From Actinomyces respiraculi (GTDB lineage Bacteria; Actinomycetota; Actinomycetes; Actinomycetales; Actinomycetaceae), in NCBI RefSeq assembly GCF_014595995.2, contig NZ_CP063989.1:2604001-2668000 (forward strand): a DNA stretch of 64,000 bases. The letters run 5' to 3'. Below the pieces are notes generated by a model that was not told the DNA's origin, ran no database searches, and was given only the letters and a program-made list of their open reading frames with translations. Both the position numbers and the translations under genes were made by a program. Positions within the stretch are counted from its first letter, which is position 1. Each line of letters starts with the position of its first letter. Positions 43,675 through 52,773 of the stretch are shown here, piece after piece.

Positions 43675-46494
43675 TTATTCCTCCACATCCACTGCGCCTG
43701 CCACGGCCGTCGAGCGCAGGGTGATGATCGACGAGGCCGGGACCGTCAGGGACCACGGGTCAACCCCGGCCTCCAGGACGTCCCCGGACAGGTCCGTGCG
43801 GTCCCACCGTCCCCACATCCGGGCCCTCAACGGCTCCGCGTGGTGGTGGTAGTTGACGAAACGGGCCTCCACGACGCCGTCGTTGACGCGGCGCAGCGAC
43901 TCCAGGGCGACCCGCCCGCAGGTGGTCACGACGGAGCCGACCGGCTCCGCCTCGCCCGTACCCCCTCCACTCTCCACGACCTCCGCGTCCGTCTGGACGG
44001 CGCCGGGTACGAGGACGGGCTCGTAGTGGAACAGGTCCGAGTGGCGCACGATCTGCGAGTCATCCCACCGGGGGCACGACAGGTCGACAGCGAGGTCGGT
44101 CTCGACACGCACGCCAAGGTACTGGGCTCCGGGCACGGGAATCTGCGCTCCCGCGGGCTCATCGCGCAGCGGGTGCACGTTGACACTCATGAGGTCGACG
44201 GCGCGCACTAACGTGATGGCGATCTCGTCAGGCCTCTGCGTGCCATCCTCCCCATCCGCTCCCGTGCCGCGTACGGCGCCTCCGTCCGGGGGGGTGACGA
44301 TCTCGTACTCTGTGAGCCGGTCGGTGTGGACCGCGACTCCACCGGCGTGGACGAAGCGGGTGGCAGGATACGTCGGCAGGGGGTACTCGCCCCACCCGTC
44401 CTCGCTGGTGCGTCCGCGGCGGGTCACCCCGTACTGCCCGGCGGACACCGAGCCCTCCAGGTCCCGGTCGAAGGTGGGCACGTGGAGCCTGAGCCGGTGG
44501 TTGCCGACCCCGTTGACAAGGAACGTACGCACGCGTACGAAGCGCTCACCCTCACGGAGCTCTATGCGAGTGTCGATCACCTGGTCCTGCGTAGGACCGC
44601 TACGGGTTGAGCGGTCGGTGCTCAGCCCCTGCGGCAGCCGGTAGATGCGCCTGACGAGGATGCGCCCCCGCAGCGGGCCACGCTCCTGGACCTCCACCCG
44701 GGTGGCGACCGCGGCGTCAACCCTGTCACCGGCCACGGGACCGAAGTTGTAGGAGTCTCCCCGGTCACCCTCGTCGACGATGGCCAGGGCGCGGCGTATG
44801 ACTCGCCCGTTGAGGAGGTCTTCGATGCTCACCAGGCCGTCGTCGTCGATGTCAACACGAACCAGGTCGTTGGACATGCTCCGCTCACCCACGCGCACGG
44901 GGTGGTCGATACCGCCCGCGTCACTCCCCAGCGCTACCGCCGCGGTGCCCTGCGCATGGCCGGCAACCAGCACCCGGCACGAGGGCTGTGCCACGGTGAG
45001 AACGCGCCAGGGACGATCGTCAGGTGCTGCTGCCAGCCGGCGGTCGAGCTCGACGGTGAAGTCGTCGGGGTCGAAGGCGTCCCCACCGCTGCGGGCGACC
45101 TCGAAGACGAGTTCGGTGGGGGCGGGGAAGGACCAGCCGCGGATGCGTCCGCCGAACAGCTCCTGGCCGTGGATCCGGCGCAGGACCCGACGCACATGCT
45201 CGGCGGGTATCGTCTCGTCGCCGATGACAGTGGGCAGTTCTTCAAGGAGCTGGGCCCCCTCCGGGAGAGCCTCGGGCCTGCCGTCGAGCACGGTCTCGCC
45301 CTGGACACGGCGCGCCCACCCCGACTGATTGAAGGCGACGAGCTCACCGGGCCCGCCCACCCGGGCCAGGGTCGGCAGGGCGACGTCGACGGCACCTGCG
45401 GCCGCGTGAGCCGCGACGTGCAGACGCGTGAGGACCTGCTCCGCGGTGGTGTCCGCGCCGCAGCCGGTTACCGAGTCGTGCGCGGAGGACTCCACGACCA
45501 GCCGCCATCCACGCTCCAGCAGCGCTGTGCGGGACGGGCCGCCAACGGCGACGTCAAGGCGCTCAGCGGTGGTCAGGGCCCGCTCGGCGCCCGCCATCGC
45601 CTTCTTGAGGTTGGTCCGGGCGGACAGGACCCCGGGCAGGATGTTGCCCAGTGCGTGGGAGCGCATCTCGCCCACGACCAGGGGCAGGTCGTCCAGGGCC
45701 TGCGGGTCGTGCTCGCGCGAGGCCACGACCTGCCCCAGGGTGGCCACCGTCATGACCGCGTCGGGACAGCGGGCATTGTGGGCCCGTACTGCGTCGAGAA
45801 GGTCCGGTCGCGGTTCCATATGGTCGGTGCCGTACATGCCGGCCGGAGACCGCCCGTCGAAGCGGCCAGTATTCGTGTGCAGGTAGTCCGCCACAAGCCG
45901 GTCGAGCTTGCCAGGGCTGTCGAACAGCGTGAGGGCAGACCCGTAGCCGTCCCACAGGTACTCCACGCGCACCTGGGAGCCGTCCAGGGCGCGCCAGCAG
46001 AAGGCATCGCGGTCCACCGCGGCGGGCACGCCCCGCCACAGGGCGGCGTCGGCCAGGCCGAACCCCCTGAGTATCTGCGGCATCTGGGCTGCGTGGCCGA
46101 ACATGTCGGGCAGGTAGCCGACTCGCATCTCCCCACCCAGGGTCCGACATGCCCTGATGCCCAGCTCGAGGTTGCGCACCGTGGTCTCTCCGTCACAGCA
46201 GAACTCGTCCAGGAGGATGAGGAACGGTCCTACAGCCAGCTGTCCGCGGGCAACCGCGGCGCTCAACCGCTCACGGTTCTGCGGGCGGAGGACCAGGTAG
46301 TCCTCGAAGGCGGCTGCCTGCCCGTCGAGGGTGAAACGGTAGGCCTCCTCGTGCTCCAAAAGGTTCAGTAGGCCGTCAATCATGCGCACCAGGCGCGCAC
46401 GAAACACGTCATGGGGCTCATACCACTCCCGGTCCCAGTGGGTGTGAGGGACGATCCACATGGCCGTGGGGGAGTCTCCGCGCGTCGCGCTCAC
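43675..46494 (-). CDS. GH38 alpha-mannosidase
   Basis: 939 residues from the GTG that overlaps the ATPase stop by GTGA. The catalytic domain has zinc ligands in IVPHTHWDREWY (H19 and D21) and the nucleophile Asp130 in VGYLPDMFGHAAQMPQ. LWRGVPAAVDRDAFCWR and VEYLWDGYGS follow. The middle three-helix region and C-terminal beta-sandwich domains are of normal length. Family enzymes remove alpha-linked mannose with retention of configuration. No signal peptide is present, so it trims imported mannosides in the cytoplasm. It sits between the sugar ABC ATPase and the PHP hydrolase in one operon. Confidence 0.92.
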   Translation of the reverse strand: MSATRGDSPTAMWIVPHTHWDREWYEPHDVFRARLVRMIDGLLNLLEHEEAYRFTLDGQAAAFEDYLVLRPQNRERLSAAVARGQLAVGPFLILLDEFCCDGETTVRNLELGIRACRTLGGEMRVGYLPDMFGHAAQMPQILRGFGLADAALWRGVPAAVDRDAFCWRALDGSQVRVEYLWDGYGSALTLFDSPGKLDRLVADYLHTNTGRFDGRSPAGMYGTDHMEPRPDLLDAVRAHNARCPDAVMTVATLGQVVASREHDPQALDDLPLVVGEMRSHALGNILPGVLSARTNLKKAMAGAERALTTAERLDVAVGGPSRTALLERGWRLVVESSAHDSVTGCGADTTAEQVLTRLHVAAHAAAGAVDVALPTLARVGGPGELVAFNQSGWARRVQGETVLDGRPEALPEGAQLLEELPTVIGDETIPAEHVRRVLRRIHGQELFGGRIRGWSFPAPTELVFEVARSGGDAFDPDDFTVELDRRLAAAPDDRPWRVLTVAQPSCRVLVAGHAQGTAAVALGSDAGGIDHPVRVGERSMSNDLVRVDIDDDGLVSIEDLLNGRVIRRALAIVDEGDRGDSYNFGPVAGDRVDAAVATRVEVQERGPLRGRILVRRIYRLPQGLSTDRSTRSGPTQDQVIDTRIELREGERFVRVRTFLVNGVGNHRLRLHVPTFDRDLEGSVSAGQYGVTRRGRTSEDGWGEYPLPTYPATRFVHAGGVAVHTDRLTEYEIVTPPDGGAVRGTGADGEDGTQRPDEIAITLVRAVDLMSVNVHPLRDEPAGAQIPVPGAQYLGVRVETDLAVDLSCPRWDDSQIVRHSDLFHYEPVLVPGAVQTDAEVVESGGGTGEAEPVGSVVTTCGRVALESLRRVNDGVVEARFVNYHHHAEPLRARMWGRWDRTDLSGDVLEAGVDPWSLTVPASSIITLRSTAVAGAVDVEE

Positions 46495-47585
46495 AGGCGC
46501 CCACCCCCGACGAGCTCGCCGTTTTCGGCGTCGAACACCAGGGTCTTGGCCTGGGGGAAGGTGAGCCGGCACCGCTGGCCCGGTTCGGGCAATGACTCCT
46601 CCCCGACAATGGCCTGCAGACGTCCGGCCTCACAACGGATGGTGAGCAGGGTCTGGGCCCCGAGGTTCTCCACTGTGTGCACCTGCCCGCCCACGGCCCC
46701 GGTGCCGGTCGCACCGTCATCGGAGCATTGGACGTACTCGGGACGCACGCCCCACCTCACCTTCATCCCCTCCGTAGGCGCGCGCCTCATGGTCACGGGC
46801 AAGGCGATGCGGGACCCCAGTGACTCGATCGCCCCCTCACGGATGACGCCGTCGTTGAGGTTCATAGGGTGCGAGCCGATGAAGGAGGCGACGAACTCGT
46901 TGGCGGGGCTGTGGAAGATCTCCGCGGGCGTGCCGACCTGCAGGATCCTGCCCTTCCGCATGACGGCGATACGGTCCGCGAGGGCGAGGGCCTCCGCCTG
47001 GTCGTGGGTGACGAACACCGAGGTGATGCCCAGGTCGCGTTGCAGCTCCTTGAGGAAGGTTCGTGCTTCCAGCCGCAGCCGGGCGTCCAGGTTGGACAGG
47101 GGCTCATCGAGCAGGAGCACGTCGGGCCTCGTCGCGATGGCCCGCGCCAGGGCGACGCGTTGCTGCTGCCCGCCAGACAGCTGGGCAGGACGTCGCTCCA
47201 GCAGCTCAGTCAAGGAGAGTCGTTCCGCCGTGTCGGCTGCGGTCCGACGGCGCTCGGCCCGAGCAACTCTGCGTATCCGCAACGGGTAGGCGATGTTGTC
47301 CGACACGTCCATGTGGGGGAAGAGGGCGTAGTCCTGGAAGACCATGGCCACCCCACGTTGTCCGGGCTCGACGTCGGTCATGTCGGTCCCGCCGATGGTC
47401 AGCGTCCCCTCGGTGATGGTCTCCAGTCCCGCGATGGACCTGAGCAGGGTCGTCTTGCCGCATCCCGAGGGACCCAGCAGGGCGAAGAACTCGCCGTCAG
47501 CGATAGACACGTCCACCCCGTCCACGCCGCGCACCCCATTGGGGTACTGCTTCACGAGGCCCTTCATGACGATCGTGGCTGTCAT
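46491..47585 (-). CDS. Carbohydrate ABC transporter ATPase (MsmK/UgpC type)
   Basis: 364 residues. Walker A GPSGCGKTT, Q-loop VFQDYALFPHM, signature LSGGQQQRVALARAIA, Walker B LLLDEPLSNLD and switch THDQAEAL are intact. A C-terminal TOBE/MOI-like domain of about 120 residues (RWGVRPEYVQ, AIVGEESLPEPGQRC) is that of CUT1-type ATPases. In many Gram-positives these are shared or encoded remotely; here the ATPase is in the same operon as its two permeases. ATGA overlap with the upstream permease gene. Confidence 0.92.
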   Translation of the reverse strand: MTATIVMKGLVKQYPNGVRGVDGVDVSIADGEFFALLGPSGCGKTTLLRSIAGLETITEGTLTIGGTDMTDVEPGQRGVAMVFQDYALFPHMDVSDNIAYPLRIRRVARAERRRTAADTAERLSLTELLERRPAQLSGGQQQRVALARAIATRPDVLLLDEPLSNLDARLRLEARTFLKELQRDLGITSVFVTHDQAEALALADRIAVMRKGRILQVGTPAEIFHSPANEFVASFIGSHPMNLNDGVIREGAIESLGSRIALPVTMRRAPTEGMKVRWGVRPEYVQCSDDGATGTGAVGGQVHTVENLGAQTLLTIRCEAGRLQAIVGEESLPEPGQRCRLTFPQAKTLVFDAENGELVGGGRL

Positions 47586-48451
47586 GACTTGATACCTCCA
47601 TAGAAGCGGAAGCCGAACTTCCTGTTGACGACGAAGTAGATGAGCAGGACGGGCAGAGCGAAGATGAGGGCGAACACCGAGATCAGTCTGAGATCGGCCT
47701 GCCCTGACTCGGTGTAGAAGGTGTACATGAGCACGGCCGCGGGCTGGCTCGCAGGGTCGCGCAGCAGCAGGTACGGGACAAGGAAGTTGCCCCAGACCTG
47801 AACGACCGACCAGATCGCGACAAAGGCAATTCCGGGGCGGGCCACGGGGATGACGACGTCGGCGAGGATCCTGCCCGGGCCGGCCCCGTACAAACGGGCC
47901 GACTCCTCGTAGGACTTGGGGACCGAGTCCATGAAGTCCTTGAGGATGAACACGACTGTGGGCAACAGACCCCCGGCCAGCACCAGGATCACTCCGGTGT
48001 GGGTGTTGATCAGGCCAATGAGGTTCATCAGCTGGAAGGTGGGCACCATGGCCGCGGTCCCCGTGACGATGGAGGACAGTAGAAGCATTGCGTACAGGAG
48101 CGCGTCGCGCCCGGGGATGCGCACACGCGACAAGGCGTAGGAGGCGAGTGTGCCCAGGGCGATGACCACCACCATGGTGCCCAGGGCGATGAGCAGGGAG
48201 TTGAGGATCGACGTCAGGGCGTAGGGGTTGTCCATCAGGCGTTGGAAGCTCGACAGTGTCCACTGCGGCCACTTCACCGCCATGGTCGGGTTCTGGTCGA
48301 AGGGGGCGACCAGCAGCCAGGCCAGGGGTAGAGCGAAGAGAGCCCCGATGAGGACGAGCGCGGTCACGAAGACGATGCGTTCGGCGGTCCGGCGCAGGGC
48401 TCTGGTCCACGCTTTCCGGCGAGTGCGGCCGGGCGAGAGTGCGGTGGTCAT
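47582..48451 (-). CDS. Carbohydrate ABC transporter permease (MalG type)
   Basis: 289 residues and six helices. It contains the EAA loop MDSVPKSYEESARLYGAGPGRILADVVIPVARPG, which contacts the ATPase. The N-terminal helix lies at FVTALVLIGALFALPLAWLL. CUT1 MalG-type partner of the preceding permease. Start and stop overlap both neighbours by ATGA, showing tight coupling. Confidence 0.92.
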   Translation of the reverse strand: MTTALSPGRTRRKAWTRALRRTAERIVFVTALVLIGALFALPLAWLLVAPFDQNPTMAVKWPQWTLSSFQRLMDNPYALTSILNSLLIALGTMVVVIALGTLASYALSRVRIPGRDALLYAMLLLSSIVTGTAAMVPTFQLMNLIGLINTHTGVILVLAGGLLPTVVFILKDFMDSVPKSYEESARLYGAGPGRILADVVIPVARPGIAFVAIWSVVQVWGNFLVPYLLLRDPASQPAAVLMYTFYTESGQADLRLISVFALIFALPVLLIYFVVNRKFGFRFYGGIKS

Positions 48452-49374
48452 CGTCTGCTCCTTCCGACTCTCATGTAGGCCAGGGCGATGACCAGGTTGA
48501 TGAGGAGCATGAGCACCGACAGCGCTGCTCCACGCCCGAGATGCCCGCCGGGGATGGCCGTCTTGTAGATGTAGACCGACATGATCTCGGTGCGTCGCCC
48601 TGGCCCGCCGGCGGTGAGCAGGTAGGGGGTGAAGGTGTTGAAGGTCCACAGCGTGATCATGAGGGTGTTGGTCAGGATGTGGCCTCTGATCGTGGGCAGG
48701 ACGACGTCGCGCAACTGCTGCCACCCCGACGCACCAGCCATGCGCGAGCTCTCCAACTGTGAGGGCGGCACCGCAGACAACGCGGAGGAGAACAGTTGCA
48801 TGGAGAAGGCCGTGCCGCACCAGATGTTGAAGATGATGATGACGGCCAGGGGGTGCTCAATGAGCCAGGCCTTGCCGGGCATGTGCAGCAGCGCGTTAAG
48901 CGTGCCCTCGCGCCGGTCGAGTAGGGCGATCCACAAGAATGAGACGACGGACCCGGGGATGACCCAGGCCGCGAGCACCACTGACTCAAGGGCGGTGCGC
49001 GCCCACCCTCCTAGGCGTCGGACCGACCAGGCCAGGGAGAAGCCCATGAGGCTCTGGCCCACAACCCCGGACAGTGCGACAAACAGCACCGTCACGCGCA
49101 GGGAGTTCCAGAAGGAGGGGTCGCGCAGGGTCGTCAGGTAGTTGTCTGCCCCCACGACGTCGGTAGCCGAGGCGGCGAGGCCGGTCAGCCGATAATTGGT
49201 CAGCCCCAGGTAGATCGTCCACACCGCCGGAAACAGGAGGAACAGGGCAATGAGCGTCAGGGCCGGAGCTACGAAGAGCAGCGCCCTTCCCCCGCCCAGA
49301 CCTGCGACGTCCTCGTCGCATCCCCTCGGGCGCTGCGCCCGAGGGGACGTCTGCGTTGTCTTTGCAACAGGCAC
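48448..49374 (-). CDS. Carbohydrate ABC transporter permease (MalF type)
   Basis: 308 residues from a GTG, which is the only plausible start before the first helix (ALLFVAPALTLIALFLLFPA). EAA loop SAVPPSQLESSRMAGASGWQQLRDVVLPTIRG. It forms the membrane channel with the MalG-type subunit. Its first codons are occupied by a strong perfect hairpin (listed separately) and the ribosome site is weak. That could lower permease output relative to the binding protein. Confidence 0.88.
   Translation of the reverse strand: MPVAKTTQTSPRAQRPRGCDEDVAGLGGGRALLFVAPALTLIALFLLFPAVWTIYLGLTNYRLTGLAASATDVVGADNYLTTLRDPSFWNSLRVTVLFVALSGVVGQSLMGFSLAWSVRRLGGWARTALESVVLAAWVIPGSVVSFLWIALLDRREGTLNALLHMPGKAWLIEHPLAVIIIFNIWCGTAFSMQLFSSALSAVPPSQLESSRMAGASGWQQLRDVVLPTIRGHILTNTLMITLWTFNTFTPYLLTAGGPGRRTEIMSVYIYKTAIPGGHLGRGAALSVLMLLINLVIALAYMRVGRSRR
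49321..49347 (-). promoter_or_regulatory. 12-bp-arm hairpin in the 5' coding end of the permease gene
   Basis: TCCCCTCGGGCG-CTG-CGCCCGAGGGGA is a perfect inverted repeat with a 3-nt loop, 34 bases after the binding-protein stop and within the first 20 permease codons. It could stabilise the binding-protein mRNA or attenuate read-through. Confidence 0.65.
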
Positions 49375-49380
49375 GGCAGA

Positions 49381-50790
49381 TCAGTTCCCGCTCGTGACGG
49401 CGTCGGCGCCCACGACTCCTTCAAGGCCCGGCACGTAGGACCTCATGACGTCATCGATTCCGGTTCCCATGACGACGTCGAGGGTCGTCTGCTGTAGGAG
49501 GACAGAGACCTCCGGGTACTCAGCCAGGCCGGGCCGGTAAGCCGTGATGGGCAGAACATGCTCGGACACAAAGGAGAGCATGGGGTCGGAGGCTAGAAGC
49601 TTGGCGTTGACGTCGTCGCGCGGCGAGATCGACAGGGTGCCAGCAGCGCGGGCCTCGAAGGCCTCCACGGAGTTCATGAAGGCGAGCAGCTCCCAGGCCA
49701 GTTCCGGGTCGGCCGAGTTCGGGTTGAGAACCCTGGCAGTACCACCGGACATAGACACGTAGTCCTGCCCGTTGATACCCGCCCCGGGCCTCCTGGCGGG
49801 GATCTTGGCGTAGCCGACCACGGTGTCGCGGTCCGCCATTGGAGCGGTACCCACCCCCTCGGCGGGATTGATGACGGAGCGCCAGAAGTAGTCGCCCTCG
49901 AACAGGATGGCGATGCGACCCGCCGCGAACTCCTGGAAGGACGTGTCCCGCCCAGAGGCCTCCTGCTGGAGTATCGGATCGCCCAGGCCCTCGTCGACAT
50001 AGATCGTCTTGTACAGGTCCAGCACCTGCCTCATGCCCTGAGTGTCACCGGCCCAGGCGCCGTCGGCCCACAGGTGCTGACCGGTTCCCATGAGCATGGG
50101 CAGCAGACCCTGCATGGAGGTGGCCTCCCCCATGGCAGTGCCCGCGTTCAGCTGGAGCGGGACCACGTCGGCCACCTTGTCCTTGATGGCGCGGGCCGCT
50201 GAGAGGATGTCGTCCCACGAGGTCGGCTGCCAGTCAGCGGGCAGCCCGGCCTTCTCGAAGAGAGTCTTGTTGTAGTAGATCACCCGGCCGTCAGCTCCTT
50301 GCGGAACGCCGTAGCGCTTGCCCTCGAAGGAGGCAGCCCCCTGGATGGCCTCAGGGATCTGCGTCCACCCGTCCCACGAGCCTGCCACTGCCCCCGCCAC
50401 GTCATCCAGGGGCTTGATGTAGTCGGCCTGTGCGTACTCCCCAATCCAGATCCCGTCCAGGGAGACAACGTCGGCCCCCTTGCCGGACTGGAAGTCGAGA
50501 GCCGTCTTCGTCTTGTAGTCCTCGTCGTCGACTCCTTGCGCCTCGAAGATGACGTCGACCTCCCTCCCGGCGTTCTTCTGGGCCTCCTTGAATCTCGGAA
50601 TGACCCATTCCTCGATCCACGTGGCCTCCGCCGCGTTCTTGCCGCCGCTGATGGCGTTGCTCATGATGGTCAGCGTCCCCGGCTTGGTGCCGGAGCCGCC
50701 CCGGTCTCCGCACGCCCCCAGAAGGAGCGCGGCCGAGGCCAGCACTCCGCCTGTCATCAGGCCGCGCCGTGTCATGGATGGTGTTGTCAT
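49381..50790 (-). CDS. Carbohydrate ABC transporter substrate-binding lipoprotein
   Basis: 469 residues, ATG preceded by GGAGGT. Signal with two arginines (MTRRGLMTGGVLASAALLLGAC) and lipobox LLGAC. The cluster B binding-protein fold is apparent: TLTIMSNAISGG, SGKGADVVSLDGIWIGEYAQ, YGVPQGADGRVIYYNKTLFEKAGLP and GRIAILFEGDYFWRSVI. It delivers an oligosaccharide to the two permeases. The alpha-mannosidase downstream suggests a mannose-containing ligand. It is first in the operon and is separated from the ROK regulator gene by 260 bases containing its own promoter. Confidence 0.9.
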   Translation of the reverse strand: MTTPSMTRRGLMTGGVLASAALLLGACGDRGGSGTKPGTLTIMSNAISGGKNAAEATWIEEWVIPRFKEAQKNAGREVDVIFEAQGVDDEDYKTKTALDFQSGKGADVVSLDGIWIGEYAQADYIKPLDDVAGAVAGSWDGWTQIPEAIQGAASFEGKRYGVPQGADGRVIYYNKTLFEKAGLPADWQPTSWDDILSAARAIKDKVADVVPLQLNAGTAMGEATSMQGLLPMLMGTGQHLWADGAWAGDTQGMRQVLDLYKTIYVDEGLGDPILQQEASGRDTSFQEFAAGRIAILFEGDYFWRSVINPAEGVGTAPMADRDTVVGYAKIPARRPGAGINGQDYVSMSGGTARVLNPNSADPELAWELLAFMNSVEAFEARAAGTLSISPRDDVNAKLLASDPMLSFVSEHVLPITAYRPGLAEYPEVSVLLQQTTLDVVMGTGIDDVMRSYVPGLEGVVGADAVTSGN

Positions 50791-50965
50791 GATCTACCTC
50801 CGTGTTGGTGTGTTGTTCTCCTACCCGCGGCCGGCGGGGAGGCGGAGGACGCGCTCCGGCCTGGCGAGGGCGAGGACGTCGTAGGACACGGGGGCGTGGG
50901 CACCAGTGACCACGCCGTCCCGCCGGCATCTGGGACGCCACGTCCTCGTGGCGTCGTCCTACATT

Positions 50966-50994
50966 ATTCTGAAGTTCAGATTAAATCGTGTCAA
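50966..50994 (-). promoter_or_regulatory. Promoter with embedded operator for the mannoside operon
   Basis: On the reverse strand TTGACA (50989-50994) is a perfect -35 box; 17 bases on lies CAGAAT (50966-50971) as -10. The spacer and -10 hold the dyad TCTGAA-C-TTCAGA (50968-50980). The dyad's position suits repression by the ROK regulator encoded just upstream. Confidence 0.65.
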
Positions 50995-51050
50995 CCCCCT
51001 CCCCCAACTGTCACCGGTTCGTGATCGGCTGACGCCCGCGAGCGCCCCTC

Positions 51051-52265
51051 TCAGCGGCCAGCTGAGCTCGGCGCTCGCGGCACGTAGCGACTGTCATGCA
51101 CCACCGAGGCGGCTCCAATGGCACCGACGTCCTCACCCATGGCCGTGGACATGACCCTCACCGGATGAGGTCCTCTGGCGGAAGGGCGCCGCACCGTTCG
51201 TCTGGCCGCAGGCGCATACCAGGGCTCGAGGAGCCGCCAGTACGGACCACCGAACACCACCATGTCGGCATCGAGCAGCTCGGTCGCCATCATGACCAGC
51301 TCGGCCATCCGGTCCGCCGCTCCAGACAGCAGCCGGTCCGCGCGCTCGTCCCCACCCTCAGCCAGCGAGCACAGTTGCGCGAAGCGGCGCTCCAGCGCCA
51401 CGAAGTCCGAGCGCGTCGGCAGCGGCTCGGGCTGGATCCCCAGGACGTGAGCCCGCTCAACCAAAACGGCAGGGTCATTGGCCATCCCCGGCGGTTCACC
51501 GGGAGCGTTCGACCCCAAGGCCGTCATCATTGCTCCGACCTCCCCGCTGTTGCCGGAGAAGCCGCGCACCGGATCGCCGTTGACCGATAGCCCCAAGCCC
51601 GTGCCGGTCCCCACGTAGACGAACACCATCGTCGAGTCCAAGGACTCCCCGGCCCGCACCCAGTTCTCCCCGATCACAGCCGCCAGGGTGTCCTTGACCA
51701 CCGGCACGGGCATCTGCAGCCGCTCACTCAGGAGCTCACCCAGGGGCACCCCAGCCCAGCCAGGTAACCACACCGCACTATCGGGAGCCGCGGTCGCAGG
51801 GTCCACCGGTCCCGGCAGAGCCAGACAGGCCCCGACCAGCCGGCGCTCATCAACCTTCCCGTCTCGAATGAGCCGCTGCACCATCGCAGCAACCTTCGCC
51901 ATCGCCAGACGTGGGTCATCCGCATCCACATCAGTCGACGAGACCGACGCCGTCACCTCACCGCCCAGATCCAGGGCCACGATGGTGACCACGGAGGGAT
52001 CGACGTGCACCCCCACGGCGATGCGCGCAGAGGCGACAATGTCCAGGATCGTGCGCGGGCGCCCCCGCCCACTGACCCTGGTCTCCACCTCGGCCAGCAG
52101 ACCCCGCCCCTGAAGGCCTCGCACGATCGCCGACACCGTCTGCACCGACAACCCCGTCGACGCAGCAATATCCCGCTGGCTAGAGGCGCCCAGGCGACGA
52201 AAGGCGTGAATGACAACGTTCTCGTTGTACCTGCCCAGACCCGTCAGACTGGTTCCCGCCCTCAT
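51051..52265 (-). CDS. ROK-family transcriptional repressor
   Basis: 404 residues from the ATG of MRAGTSLTGLG with GGGAGGG upstream. The winged helix-turn-helix (SSQRDIAASTGLSVQTVSAIVRGLQGRGLL) is followed by the ROK sugar-binding fold (VGVHVDPSVVTIVALDLGG, LALPGPVDP, GTGTGLGLSVNG). The usual ROK zinc motif (GH plus CxCGxxGCxE) is absent: the sequence reads SGNSGEVGAMMTALGSNAPG with no cysteines. The protein may have lost zinc-dependent sugar sensing or use another mode. It is the obvious candidate regulator of the downstream mannoside operon. Confidence 0.88.
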   Translation of the reverse strand: MRAGTSLTGLGRYNENVVIHAFRRLGASSQRDIAASTGLSVQTVSAIVRGLQGRGLLAEVETRVSGRGRPRTILDIVASARIAVGVHVDPSVVTIVALDLGGEVTASVSSTDVDADDPRLAMAKVAAMVQRLIRDGKVDERRLVGACLALPGPVDPATAAPDSAVWLPGWAGVPLGELLSERLQMPVPVVKDTLAAVIGENWVRAGESLDSTMVFVYVGTGTGLGLSVNGDPVRGFSGNSGEVGAMMTALGSNAPGEPPGMANDPAVLVERAHVLGIQPEPLPTRSDFVALERRFAQLCSLAEGGDERADRLLSGAADRMAELVMMATELLDADMVVFGGPYWRLLEPWYAPAARRTVRRPSARGPHPVRVMSTAMGEDVGAIGAASVVHDSRYVPRAPSSAGR

Positions 52266-52677
52266 CGAACCGCCCTCCCTTGAGTCCCGTGCCGGCCTGC
52301 TAACCATAAGGGCGACCAACCCCACAGCCCGCGAGACAGCCCGATCTCCCCCGACTGTCAATTCGCTCGTCACAGCGGAGCCCACGACCACGCCACCCCG
52401 GCGCGCACGGCCGACGGCGTGGGGACCGTCACCCGTTCCACGTCAAAGCGTGCACAAGTTGGCGACAAGCATCCATCGAGGCGACGTCGAGTTTGTGGTG
52501 TTATTCCGGGCAATATAACGAGCGCGAGGCGCGCATGTGGGCGCACGCACACCATTCCGTGCACAATGCGCCCGGGATCGCGGCGATATTCTTACACCAC
52601 GACACACGAAGAGAGCTCCCCCACGGACACCCCTTCGGAGGTCGGATCCAACAGAACCCGAACGAAAGGAACACCTC
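52266..52677. other. 412-bp intergenic region (ROK gene / small protein gene)
   Basis: Holds the ROK promoter side and the leader of the small protein gene. The stretch 52495-52600 is less G+C-rich, with CGATATTC as a possible -10 for the rightward transcript. No other gene seen. Confidence 0.4.
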
Positions 52678-52773
52678 ATGTTCTTCAACTCCATCGACGC
52701 CACCACCGTCCGCGCCTACGCCGAGATGGTCAACGAGCAGCTCAAGGAGCGCGCCACCGACGACGAGAACTGA
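52678..52773 (+). CDS. Small acidic protein of 31 residues
   Basis: An ATG with GAAAGGAA upstream opens a 32-codon frame ending in TGA. The product begins MFFNSIDATTVRAYAEMVNE and continues with Gln, Leu, Lys, Glu and Arg residues to an acidic end (DDEN). The pattern suggests one amphipathic helix. A strong rho-independent terminator lies 90 bases downstream and there is no other gene on that transcript, so the unit looks like a dedicated small gene. I do not recognise a family. It might be a regulatory peptide or a leader, but codon use is that of a normal gene here. Confidence 0.6.
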   Translation: MFFNSIDATTVRAYAEMVNEQLKERATDDEN

